A stretch of 45,087 bases of DNA from DATJPR01 sp035506295 (lineage in GTDB: Bacteria > Bacteroidota > Ignavibacteria > UBA10030 > UBA6906): assembly GCA_035506295.1 (NCBI GenBank), contig DATJPR010000197.1:1-45087 (forward strand). The letters are read 5' to 3'. The notes under the pieces were generated by a model that worked only from the letters and a program-made list of their open reading frames with translations, was not told the origin of the DNA and did no database searches. Shown piece after piece: positions 9,409-16,437 of the stretch; the first letter of the stretch is position 1; every line of letters begins with the position of its first letter. A program made the position numbers and the translations under genes.

Positions 9409-10103
9409 TACCGGCGAGGGGTATTGGCAATGTCTGCTTTAATCCTGCCGTCTTCGAGTGTGACAATGCGGTGCGCATGCTGGATAACTCGAGGATCGTG
9501 CGTGGAAAACAGAAACGTCATTGCGAGATCGTGGTTCAAATGTTCCATCAGATCCAGGAGACCCATGGCCGACTGCGAATCGAGATTCGCCGTCGGCTCG
9601 TCTGCAAGGACGAACGAAGGATGGGAGGCCAGGGCCCGTGCCACTGCCACGCGCTGTTGTTGACCGCCCGACAATTCGGAGGGGCGATTATGGGCACGAT
9701 CGGCGAGGCCAACAGCCTGAAGAAGCTCGCGCGTCCGCGCCTCCCGGTCGGCTTTCGGTATTCCCTGAAGCAGCATGATGAATTCGACGTTCTCGCTTGC
9801 CGTAAGGACGGGGATGAGGTTGTATGCCTGGAAGACGAAACCGACATGGTGGAGCCTGAAATCGATCAGCTCGTCGGTTTTCATCCTGGAAATGTCGACG
9901 CCGTCGATCACCACAGTGCCTTCCGTCGGCACATCCAGGCCACCGATGACATTCAGCAGAGTGGTCTTCCCGGATCCCGATGGACCGACGATTGCTGTAA
10001 ACTCTCCCCTCGCGATGTCAAGGGTGACTCCGCCCAGCGCGTACACGGGAACCGCCGAGTGGTTATAGACTTTTGTTATTCCCGAAACGCTGATGATGGC
10101 CAT
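9408..10103 (-). CDS. LolD/MacB-type ABC transporter ATPase
   Basis: 231 residues, the usual length. Walker A GPSGSGKT at residues 40-47, Q-loop FVFQAYNLIPVLT, signature LSGGQQQRVAVARA, Walker B VLADEPTANLD and the H-loop STHDPRV are all intact. This subfamily energises FtsX-fold permeases that pull lipoproteins or other envelope substrates out of the inner membrane rather than importing solutes. The gene lies 4 nt downstream of one permease and overlaps the barrel gene. The ATPase is presumably shared by the two permeases as a LolCDE-like complex. Confidence 0.93.
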   Translation of the reverse strand: MAIISVSGITKVYNHSAVPVYALGGVTLDIARGEFTAIVGPSGSGKTTLLNVIGGLDVPTEGTVVIDGVDISRMKTDELIDFRLHHVGFVFQAYNLIPVLTASENVEFIMLLQGIPKADREARTRELLQAVGLADRAHNRPSELSGGQQQRVAVARALASHPSFVLADEPTANLDSQSAMGLLDLMEHLNHDLAMTFLFSTHDPRVIQHAHRIVTLEDGRIKADIANTPRR

Positions 10104-10107
10104 TCGT

Positions 10108-11319
10108 TCAATACTCCGCTATCGCCGACGCCGGCTTCAGATGCACGGCCTTGAGCGCAGGGTAGATCGCCGCGGCGCAAGCAACGACCACCACCATCAA
10201 GGCCAACGTAGGATACAACGACGCGTGAACAGCAGGATACAACATGCTGCTGATGCCATATTGGGACAGTCCATCCGAAAACCACGCGAGGCTGATTCCC
10301 CTGCGGGCGGCGAGTGTAACGGCTCCCGCTCCGAGAAGCGATCCTGCGATGCCTCCGGTCAACGAAAGAAAGAGTGTTTCAAGAACCACCATCATGAAGA
10401 TCCGTCGTCGCTTCATCCCCACCGCCATGAGGACGCCGAACTCGCGCGTTCGGTCAAGGACCGACATGAGCATGGTGTTCGTGATGCCGAACAGTAATGC
10501 GAAGAGGATGACTCCCAGGAAGATCGCCATGGTGACGTCGCCGCTTTGCACGGTCAACTTCAGTTCCGGCGCGAGGCTCATCCAGGTCTGCACGTCCAGT
10601 TGAGGGAAGCCTTGCGTGATCTCTCGCTCCACGGCCATCAGACTGTCGTTCGACGCCAGGCGGACGGCGATCTCGTGGATCAGGTGATGGCCCGTCAGCG
10701 CATCGAGGTCGCCCTGCCGTACGAAGACCGTAACGCCGTCGAAAGTATTGGCTTCCGTATCGAAAATACCCGCAATGCGAAACGCGCCGTACACTATGAT
10801 GCCGTCGATATTCTGGAATGCCAGGATGATTTTCCCACCCATCCTGAGGTCCAGCTTCTCCGCGAGCTTCCGTCCGATGAGAATCGGCTGTCGTTCGGTC
10901 GTGGAGAAGAATGATCCCTCAACGATACGGTGCGAGATCGACGAGACCGTCATCTCATCGCCGGGAATGATGCCGATGATTGTGACGCCCTGGCTGGAGG
11001 TTGCCGAGGATCCCATCGCGTCAATCACCGTACGGCCGGAAACCCCCGCAACCCCCGGGATGGCCCTGAGTTCCTGGAGAGCGGCATCCGGGTTCGGGAT
11101 TGCCATGCCGATCAGGCGTTCTGCCCTGAAGCCCTTCGCATGGAGCTGGATGTGGCCGTACTGCCTGTCGATGGCGGAACTGACCGACGTGTCATACATC
11201 CCTGTAAAGATCCCGACCGCGAACAGGCCGCCCCAGAGGCCCACGGCGATTGCGGCGATCATAATGACGCTGCGGCGCTTGCTACGCCAGACATTTTTCC
11301 AGGCGACCATCGTGAGCAT
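10108..11319 (-). CDS. FtsX/MacB-fold ABC permease (second of two)
   Basis: 403 residues. One N-terminal membrane helix (about 18-39), a large periplasmic domain, then three C-terminal helices (VTMAIFLGVILFALLFGITN, a segment after MKRRRIFMMVVLETLFLSLTGG, and a final one near 375): the four-helix MacB/LolC plan. The conserved N-terminal WKNVWRSKRRS resembles MAWRNLWRNKKR of its neighbour, so the two permeases are paralogues expected to form a heterodimer. Starts at ATG 11319; the next ATG (MVAWKN) at 11310 is an alternative. Gap of 39 nt to the upstream permease gene. Confidence 0.88.
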   Translation of the reverse strand: MLTMVAWKNVWRSKRRSVIMIAAIAVGLWGGLFAVGIFTGMYDTSVSSAIDRQYGHIQLHAKGFRAERLIGMAIPNPDAALQELRAIPGVAGVSGRTVIDAMGSSATSSQGVTIIGIIPGDEMTVSSISHRIVEGSFFSTTERQPILIGRKLAEKLDLRMGGKIILAFQNIDGIIVYGAFRIAGIFDTEANTFDGVTVFVRQGDLDALTGHHLIHEIAVRLASNDSLMAVEREITQGFPQLDVQTWMSLAPELKLTVQSGDVTMAIFLGVILFALLFGITNTMLMSVLDRTREFGVLMAVGMKRRRIFMMVVLETLFLSLTGGIAGSLLGAGAVTLAARRGISLAWFSDGLSQYGISSMLYPAVHASLYPTLALMVVVVACAAAIYPALKAVHLKPASAIAEY

Positions 11320-11358
11320 TACCGTCCTGCCTCCGTGGCAACTCCTTTCCAGAACAGC

Positions 11359-12609
11359 CTATCGTCGCATGGCGCGGACCGGGTCGAGCGACCGCAGGAC
11401 CATGATCGGGTACAGGGCGCTGACGGCACCGAGAAGGAAGACCGACAATCCCTGAAGAAGGAACACCGCCGGATCGGTGCTCACCGGGAGAATTGGTTCC
11501 AACCCGTACGCAAGCATTGCCGCTGCATATTCGCCGCCGAGGCGAATCGGGAACCGCGCGAAGTAAGCAATCACCGGGACTGCAGCAAGGATGCCAACGA
11601 CAGCGCCAAGCATCGAAACCATCAATGCTTCAAGGCTGGTGATGACCATCAGCCGCCACCGTTTCATTCCGACGGCGATGGTCACCCCGAATTCGTGCCG
11701 CCGCTCGGCCGTCATCATCATGACCGTTCCGAATATGCCGAAACCGATGACGACGTAGAGAATGAGCAGCATGATGACCATGCCGCCGTCGTCCGCGGCG
11801 ATCGCCTGGACGAGTTCCGGCATCATCTGGCGCCACGTCATCACTTCCCTGTCAGGGCCGGCGAGCGCGGTGACCGCCCGCGCCGCGGCGGAAAGATCCT
11901 CATCCCGGTGGAGAAGGATCGCGACCGACGTGATCCTGTCGGGCGCAGCGAACATCGATTGCATCGTTGACAGGGAGAGGAAGACGCCGGTGTTGTTCAT
12001 GTCCGGGACGGGGAAATGGACGATCGCGGCTATGGGAAGGATCCCCGCCGCGGTTACGCCCTGGTAGCCCTGTCCGTAGATCACGATGCTGTCCCCGACG
12101 TCTGCATCGAGCATCCGTGCCAGCCCTTCGGCAATGATGGCGCCGGCGTTCCAGTGCAGGAGCGGAGTTCCCCGCACGACGCGCGAACCGAGCGCCGTCA
12201 TGGCGTTTTCACGGAGGGGGTCGATGCCGATGATCGACGACACCCTCGTGGCGTTCCCGCGGGAGATGAGCGCAACGCTTTCCAGTCGCGGCACGACCTC
12301 CGCGACGGAGGGAATCTGCGCCGCGGCCGCGATGAGCGCACTGTCATACACCATGGATTCGTCGAGCGAACGCTTCTCCCAGTATCCCCTGCCGTGAATC
12401 TGCAGGTGTCCGGTCGAGAAACGCACAGCACTGAAGATCATGTACTCGTGCCCCCCCGTCGCCATGGAAGACATGGCGACCGCGAGCAGCACGGCAAAGA
12501 CAATGGAGGCGCTCGCGATCACCGTGCGCTTCTTGTTCCTCCAGAGGTTTCGCCACGCCATCCGGAGAAAGATTCCCCCCGGGGATCGACGGATGTCGGA
12601 ATGCTTCAT
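11359..12609 (-). CDS. FtsX/MacB-fold ABC permease (first of two)
   Basis: 416 residues. MAWRNLWRNKKRTVIASASIVFAVLLAVAMSSM forms the N-terminal helix; a periplasmic domain follows, then helices around IMLLILYVVIGFGIFGTVMMMTAERR, a segment after MKRWRLMVITSLEALMVS, and a C-terminal one. Start ATG 12609 lies 5 nt past the stop of the LolA-like gene; the longer open frame upstream to 12738 only re-reads that gene. With its paralogue and the ATPase it should form a type VII mechanotransmission transporter, a class that moves lipoproteins, lipids or peptides at the periplasmic face. Confidence 0.88.
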   Translation of the reverse strand: MKHSDIRRSPGGIFLRMAWRNLWRNKKRTVIASASIVFAVLLAVAMSSMATGGHEYMIFSAVRFSTGHLQIHGRGYWEKRSLDESMVYDSALIAAAAQIPSVAEVVPRLESVALISRGNATRVSSIIGIDPLRENAMTALGSRVVRGTPLLHWNAGAIIAEGLARMLDADVGDSIVIYGQGYQGVTAAGILPIAAIVHFPVPDMNNTGVFLSLSTMQSMFAAPDRITSVAILLHRDEDLSAAARAVTALAGPDREVMTWRQMMPELVQAIAADDGGMVIMLLILYVVIGFGIFGTVMMMTAERRHEFGVTIAVGMKRWRLMVITSLEALMVSMLGAVVGILAAVPVIAYFARFPIRLGGEYAAAMLAYGLEPILPVSTDPAVFLLQGLSVFLLGAVSALYPIMVLRSLDPVRAMRR

Positions 12610-12614
12610 CGCGA

Positions 12615-13358
12615 TCAGCGCACGCGCTTCATGTTCTGTTCCGAAAAGAAGGATTGATCGTACGTGGTATTGAATCTGATGGTGTGGTATTCCAGGATGG
12701 TCCTCTTTCCCTGCTCGCGCACGGGGGTCATCTCCCAATGCGCGGCGATCCGGCGGCCGTCAAATTCGCGAATGTCTCTCCCCACGAAGGTCTTCACCAG
12801 CGTGCCGTCCTCGTCGAAGTAGTCGGTCCGAAGTTCGACGTATCCGTCGTGAGAGACCCACATGAGAAGTTTCCCCCACACGACGCTTGCATCGGGCTTC
12901 GGCACGAGTTGTATCTTCCAACACAGGGACCCTTCGAAGTCCTCATTGCCGACAACGGTCTGCGTGTAGTCGTCGACGATCGACGATTCGCGGACGAGAT
13001 CGTCATTCGTAAAATCGGACCCCATCCAGGATTGGAGCATCATCGATGGGGGGATCTTGATGATCCGCTGCACGGACGGGAGCCAATTCCAGACTTCGTT
13101 CTTGCGTCTGAGGGTGACGCTGCCGCGATCGCGCGCCGGTTCTGTCACATAGACAAGACTGTAATCAGGCTCCAGCGCCCACACTTTCATGGTGATGGTC
13201 CTCGACCATTCAGGTTTCACGATCGTCATCGAAATCTCGGAGACGGTGCTTTTGCCTCGCATCAAGTCATTCGCTTTTCGGACAATTTCGCGGGCATCTT
13301 GTGCCGCGGCGGCTGAGGGGAACAGGAGTGTAAGGGCAATCGCCAATCGAATCGTCAT
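12615..13358 (-). CDS. LolA-like periplasmic lipoprotein/lipid carrier
   Basis: 247 residues with a signal peptide (MTIRLAIALTLLFPSAAAAQ). The mature part matches the 'outer membrane lipoprotein-sorting protein' group with a LolA fold: AREIVRKANDLMRGKSTVSE, the VTLRRKNEVWNWLPSVQRIIKIPP block, MLQSWMGSDFTNDDLV and DGRRIAAHWEM. Such proteins shuttle a lipidated or hydrophobic ligand across the periplasm. It is the first gene of the five-gene operon, with GGAGGA 10 nt before the ATG. Cargo could be a subset of lipoproteins or a lipid such as a hopanoid; the sequence does not say. Confidence 0.88.
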   Translation of the reverse strand: MTIRLAIALTLLFPSAAAAQDAREIVRKANDLMRGKSTVSEISMTIVKPEWSRTITMKVWALEPDYSLVYVTEPARDRGSVTLRRKNEVWNWLPSVQRIIKIPPSMMLQSWMGSDFTNDDLVRESSIVDDYTQTVVGNEDFEGSLCWKIQLVPKPDASVVWGKLLMWVSHDGYVELRTDYFDEDGTLVKTFVGRDIREFDGRRIAAHWEMTPVREQGKRTILEYHTIRFNTTYDQSFFSEQNMKRVR

Positions 13359-13463
13359 GCTTGGGGATCCTCCGGTGCGGCCCGCAGGTTCGTTCGTCGG
13401 ACCGCCAGGTCACAAAAAAAGCATCCCGCGGCAAATGTCAAGTGCTCTCGTCACCTTCCTTCG

Positions 13464-13492
13464 TTGACAATGGATGACACCGTCGCTATATT
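13464..13492 (+). promoter_or_regulatory. Near-consensus promoter for the NTF2-like/NmrA unit
   Basis: TTGACA (13464-13469), 17-bp spacer, TATATT (13487-13492). Transcription should begin near 13499, which rules out TTG 13464 as a start codon and supports ATG 13539. On the opposite strand a TTGACA at 13441-13436 may serve the LolA-like operon, but I see no good -10 for it. Confidence 0.7.
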
Positions 13493-13538
13493 GGGAGCGA
13501 TTCCTTCCACTATTGTCTCCCACGCTGCGCTTCACGTC

Positions 13539-13943
13539 ATGACTGAGCACGTTGCAGAACCGCGCCACGTCCTTGCCGCCATCACCAGAGCCTGGCGCAC
13601 GCTGCACCCGGAGGAGATGACCGGGCACCTCCACCCGGAGATCACCATGGCTCTCCCCTCGTTCCAGGGTTCGGTGAGAGGAAGAGAGAAGCTGATCGAG
13701 AGCTTCAAGGAATTCTGCACGAACGCCCGCGTGCTCGAATACGAGGAGAAGGACGATTCGCTCGACGTTGTCGGCAATGTCGCCGTCGCGAGCTTCCGGT
13801 TTTCGATGGTCTATGAACGCGCAGCATATCGTGCGCGTTCCACAGGCCGAGATCTTTGGGTGTTCGAGCGCCATGGGGACAGATGGATCGCCGTGTGGCG
13901 CACGATGTCGGATCTGCAGGAGGAACGCCTCCGCCAACCCTGA
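13539..13943 (+). CDS. NTF2/SnoaL-like fold protein
   Basis: 134 residues from ATG 13539. The pattern is that of a SnoaL/DUF4440-type cone: a helical N-terminus (ITRAWRTLHPEEMTGHLHPE), the turn GSVRGREKLIESFKEF, and long strands VVGNVAVASFRFSMVYERA and GRDLWVFERHGDRWIAVWRTMS. Family members are small enzymes or ligand-binding proteins of very varied role, so no function is assigned. The start is set by the promoter just upstream; the ribosome-binding site is poor. The NmrA-type gene begins 21 nt later, so the two are very likely co-transcribed. Confidence 0.75.
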   Translation: MTEHVAEPRHVLAAITRAWRTLHPEEMTGHLHPEITMALPSFQGSVRGREKLIESFKEFCTNARVLEYEEKDDSLDVVGNVAVASFRFSMVYERAAYRARSTGRDLWVFERHGDRWIAVWRTMSDLQEERLRQP

Positions 13944-13964
13944 GGGGGAAAGAGAGGAATTCAC

Positions 13965-14825
13965 ATGGAACAATTGATCCTCGTCATTGGCGCAACGGGC
14001 AAGACCGGTTCCGAGCTCGTTCGCCTCCTGTCGGGAAAGAACCTCTCCGTCGTCGCAGCGACCAGAAACCCCGACCTCGCGCGCAAACATCTCCCCGCTG
14101 CCGTCCGGGCCGTCCTCTTCAACTATGATCTTCCTGCCACGTTCGCCCCGGCGCTCGACGGCGTGGAAAGGATTTTCCTGATGGCCCGTCCTACGGATCC
14201 GCACGCGGACAGGGCCGCGCTTCCGTTTCTCCAGGAGGCGAAGAAGCACGGGGTGAAATTCATCGTCAATCTTTCCGCCATCGGCGTCGAGCGGGTGGAT
14301 GCGTTCGTCCTCCGCATCCTCGAGCGCTACGTGGAGGATTCGGGCATTCCCTGCACCCATCTTCGTCCCAACTGGTTCATGCAAAACTTCAGTTCTCCGC
14401 CCATGGTGAAGGAAATTCAGGCGACAGGTTTGCTGCGCCTTCCGGCGGGGGACGCCTTGATTTCTTTTGTGGATATCCGGGATGTCGCGGCCGTGGCGTG
14501 TGAGGTTCTCACCAACCCCCGGCATTCGGGGAAGGCATACACTCTGACGGGGGGTGAAGCGCTGAGTCATTTTCACGTGGCGGAGGCGCTCTCCCGCGCG
14601 GCCGGCAAACCCATCGCCTACGAACCGATCAGTGAATCGTCTGCCCGGACTTTGCTGAACACCGCGCACGTTCCGCCCGACATTATCGAGCGATGGATCC
14701 AGTTCTACGCAATGGTGCGTGACGGCTTCTGCGCGGAGATCTCCGAAAGCGTCGGCCATATCCTCGGTCGCCAGCCCATTCCCTTCAGTCAGTTCGCGCG
14801 TGACAACGCCACCGCCTGGCAGTGA
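13965..14825 (+). CDS. NmrA-type NAD(P)-binding oxidoreductase/sensor
   Basis: 286 residues, atypical short-chain dehydrogenase fold. The dinucleotide motif GATGKTGSE lies at residues 9-17 with a basic residue after the second strand (AATRNP), which favours NADP(H). FIVNLSAIGVER, HLRPNWFMQNF and SFVDIRDVAAVACEVL are typical of the NmrA/QOR2 group, which includes quinone reductases and redox sensors without catalysis. AGAGGA precedes the ATG. It lies behind the NTF2-like gene and before a ROK regulator that has its own promoter. Confidence 0.85.
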   Translation: MEQLILVIGATGKTGSELVRLLSGKNLSVVAATRNPDLARKHLPAAVRAVLFNYDLPATFAPALDGVERIFLMARPTDPHADRAALPFLQEAKKHGVKFIVNLSAIGVERVDAFVLRILERYVEDSGIPCTHLRPNWFMQNFSSPPMVKEIQATGLLRLPAGDALISFVDIRDVAAVACEVLTNPRHSGKAYTLTGGEALSHFHVAEALSRAAGKPIAYEPISESSARTLLNTAHVPPDIIERWIQFYAMVRDGFCAEISESVGHILGRQPIPFSQFARDNATAWQ

Positions 14826-14865
14826 GTCCGGCCAGTCCCGACGTTGTTGTACCGGGTGTTCCGGC

Positions 14866-14894
14866 TTGATCATGCCGATCGTTCATTGTAGATT
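14866..14894 (+). promoter_or_regulatory. Promoter for the ROK regulator gene
   Basis: TTGATC (14866-14871), 17-bp spacer, TAGATT (14889-14894), placing the transcript start near 14901, about 33 nt before the GTG start. Confidence 0.5.
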
Positions 14895-14933
14895 AGCGTG
14901 TACCTCCGACAGTCTTTCGACCATTCTCGCTAG

Positions 14934-16208
14934 GTGAGTCCCTTGTGGAATGTCATACGCGGTCGCGCTGCCGTCGTTCATGAGCCCAATGAAGTGCGGA
15001 TTCTCCGGCTCGTCCGCACCAGAGGAGAGATTTCGCGCATTGAAATCGCAAAATCCGTCAACCTGCACAAAGGGACGATTACTGATCTCGTCGCCAAACT
15101 GATTCGCGCAGGATTTCTGGAAGAGACGGGCCAGGTGGCGTCGAGCAACCGGGTGGGCAGGAAGAGAATTCTTCTGCGTTTTCGACCCCTGGCCGGATTG
15201 GTCGCCGGCGTCGATATCGGCATGACCCATACAGAAGTCGCCCTGACCGACCTCAATGCGGAAATCCTGCAGCATGATTCCTTTGACCACCCGGTCACAG
15301 CATCACCGGCAGAGGTGCTCACGCGCGTCGCCGACACGATCCAGAACCTCCTTGCGGCAGCCAAGCACAAACAATCCACCCTGGTCGGCATCGGCATCGG
15401 CGTTCAGGGTGTCGTGGACTGCCGATCAAATACCCTTGTCCTTTCCCACAATAAAAAGAGCTGGGAGGGTGAATCGCTGTCAGCGCAGCTCGAAACGCGG
15501 TTTCGCGTTCCCGTGTATGTGGAGAACGACGTCAAGACGATGACCATCGGTGAGTACCTCCTCGGCGCGGCGAAGGGCTCGAAGGATTTCATCCACATCT
15601 GGGTTGGCGATGGTCTCGGCGCGGGGATCATGATCAACGGTCATTTGCTCCACGGGATCACGTCGAGCGCGGGCGAGATAGGCTACAACGGACTGGAATC
15701 AGAGGCGATGTTTGTCGAGAGATTTCCCCTGACCTTCCATGCCCAGGAGATGTTCGGCGACATCCTCACGGACGCGAACTTCATCGGGAGCTATCGCCGG
15801 AAGGCGCCCCAGGCGCCGGAGACGCTTACCGTCGCCGCGATCGCCGAGGCCTCACAACGCGGGGATCCCGTTGCCCGACAGGTCATCGAAGAATACGTCT
15901 CAATGCTGAGCCTCCTTTGCATCAGCATGGTGAACACCCTGAACCCCGAGTTGATCCTCATCGGGGGAAAGCTCGCCCAGAGCCTGCCGGAACTCGCGGG
16001 GATGCTTCAGGACCGGATACACCGGGATCTTCTCGCCCCGGCGGCCGAGGCCGTGCACGTCAGGACGGCAAAGCACGGCCGGTATGGCGTTACGATGGGC
16101 GCCGTCAGTCTCGTTCTCTACGAGCTGTTTGAACCGCTGCATAGCGTCTCGGTGCGCGCCACACAGAAAAAAAGCACGACCATGGCCGAAAAAGTGGAAC
16201 AGGACTAG
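14934..16208 (+). CDS. ROK-family transcriptional regulator without the zinc motif
   Basis: 424 residues. N-terminal winged helix-turn-helix (about residues 20-65: EVRILRLVRTRGEISRIEIAKSV, then HKGTITDLVAKLI), then a ROK sugar-kinase-like domain from GVDIGMTHTEVALTD with VENDVKTMTIGEYLLG and WVGDGLGAGIMINGHLLHG. NagC/Mlc-type proteins of this plan repress sugar genes and release DNA on binding a sugar. The canonical GELGH-CxCGxxGCxE segment is replaced by AGEIGYNGLES with no cysteines, so the structural zinc is absent. Start GTG 14934 fits the promoter above; TTG 14943 is possible. Target genes are not evident. Confidence 0.85.
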   Translation: MSPLWNVIRGRAAVVHEPNEVRILRLVRTRGEISRIEIAKSVNLHKGTITDLVAKLIRAGFLEETGQVASSNRVGRKRILLRFRPLAGLVAGVDIGMTHTEVALTDLNAEILQHDSFDHPVTASPAEVLTRVADTIQNLLAAAKHKQSTLVGIGIGVQGVVDCRSNTLVLSHNKKSWEGESLSAQLETRFRVPVYVENDVKTMTIGEYLLGAAKGSKDFIHIWVGDGLGAGIMINGHLLHGITSSAGEIGYNGLESEAMFVERFPLTFHAQEMFGDILTDANFIGSYRRKAPQAPETLTVAAIAEASQRGDPVARQVIEEYVSMLSLLCISMVNTLNPELILIGGKLAQSLPELAGMLQDRIHRDLLAPAAEAVHVRTAKHGRYGVTMGAVSLVLYELFEPLHSVSVRATQKKSTTMAEKVEQD

Positions 16209-16437
16209 GCCGCCTGGCGTTGCACTGGTACGTGTGCTCTTCTCTATTGGCACAGTTTTTCCCTCTCCATATGATCTGCTCGAACCCTGAGTGGTGAGAA
16301 AGCCTGCCTCCCCTCCGGCAGGAGTGAACCGAAGCCATTTCCCTTTCGTTGTTCATTAGCTGTGCTGTTGCGTCCCGCCCGGCAGAGTGCCGGGAGGCGC
16401 ATTCCGTATTGTCGACCCATTCCCCGAGGGGTTGCGC
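16209..16437. other. Leader and spacer before the GMC oxidase operon
   Basis: 229 bp without a gene. It contains the promoter at 16247-16275, a CCTGCC/GGCAGG hairpin and the perfect hairpin CCCGGCA-GAG-TGCCGGG at 16378-16394. The long leader (about 155 nt) leaves room for post-transcriptional control, but no known riboswitch was recognised. Confidence 0.5.
16247..16275 (+). promoter_or_regulatory. Promoter for the GMC oxidase operon
   Basis: TTGGCA (16247-16252), 17-bp spacer, TATGAT (16270-16275). The transcript start is expected near 16282. Confidence 0.6.

Noticed and set aside
13464..13538. N-terminal extension of the NTF2-like protein from TTG 13464
   Set aside because: The TTG is the first half of a near-consensus -35 box, so the transcript begins after it.
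13410..14873. Minus-strand open frame of 487 codons
   Set aside because: Antisense to the NTF2-like and NmrA-type genes; no signature, and the real genes have promoter and ribosome-binding sites.
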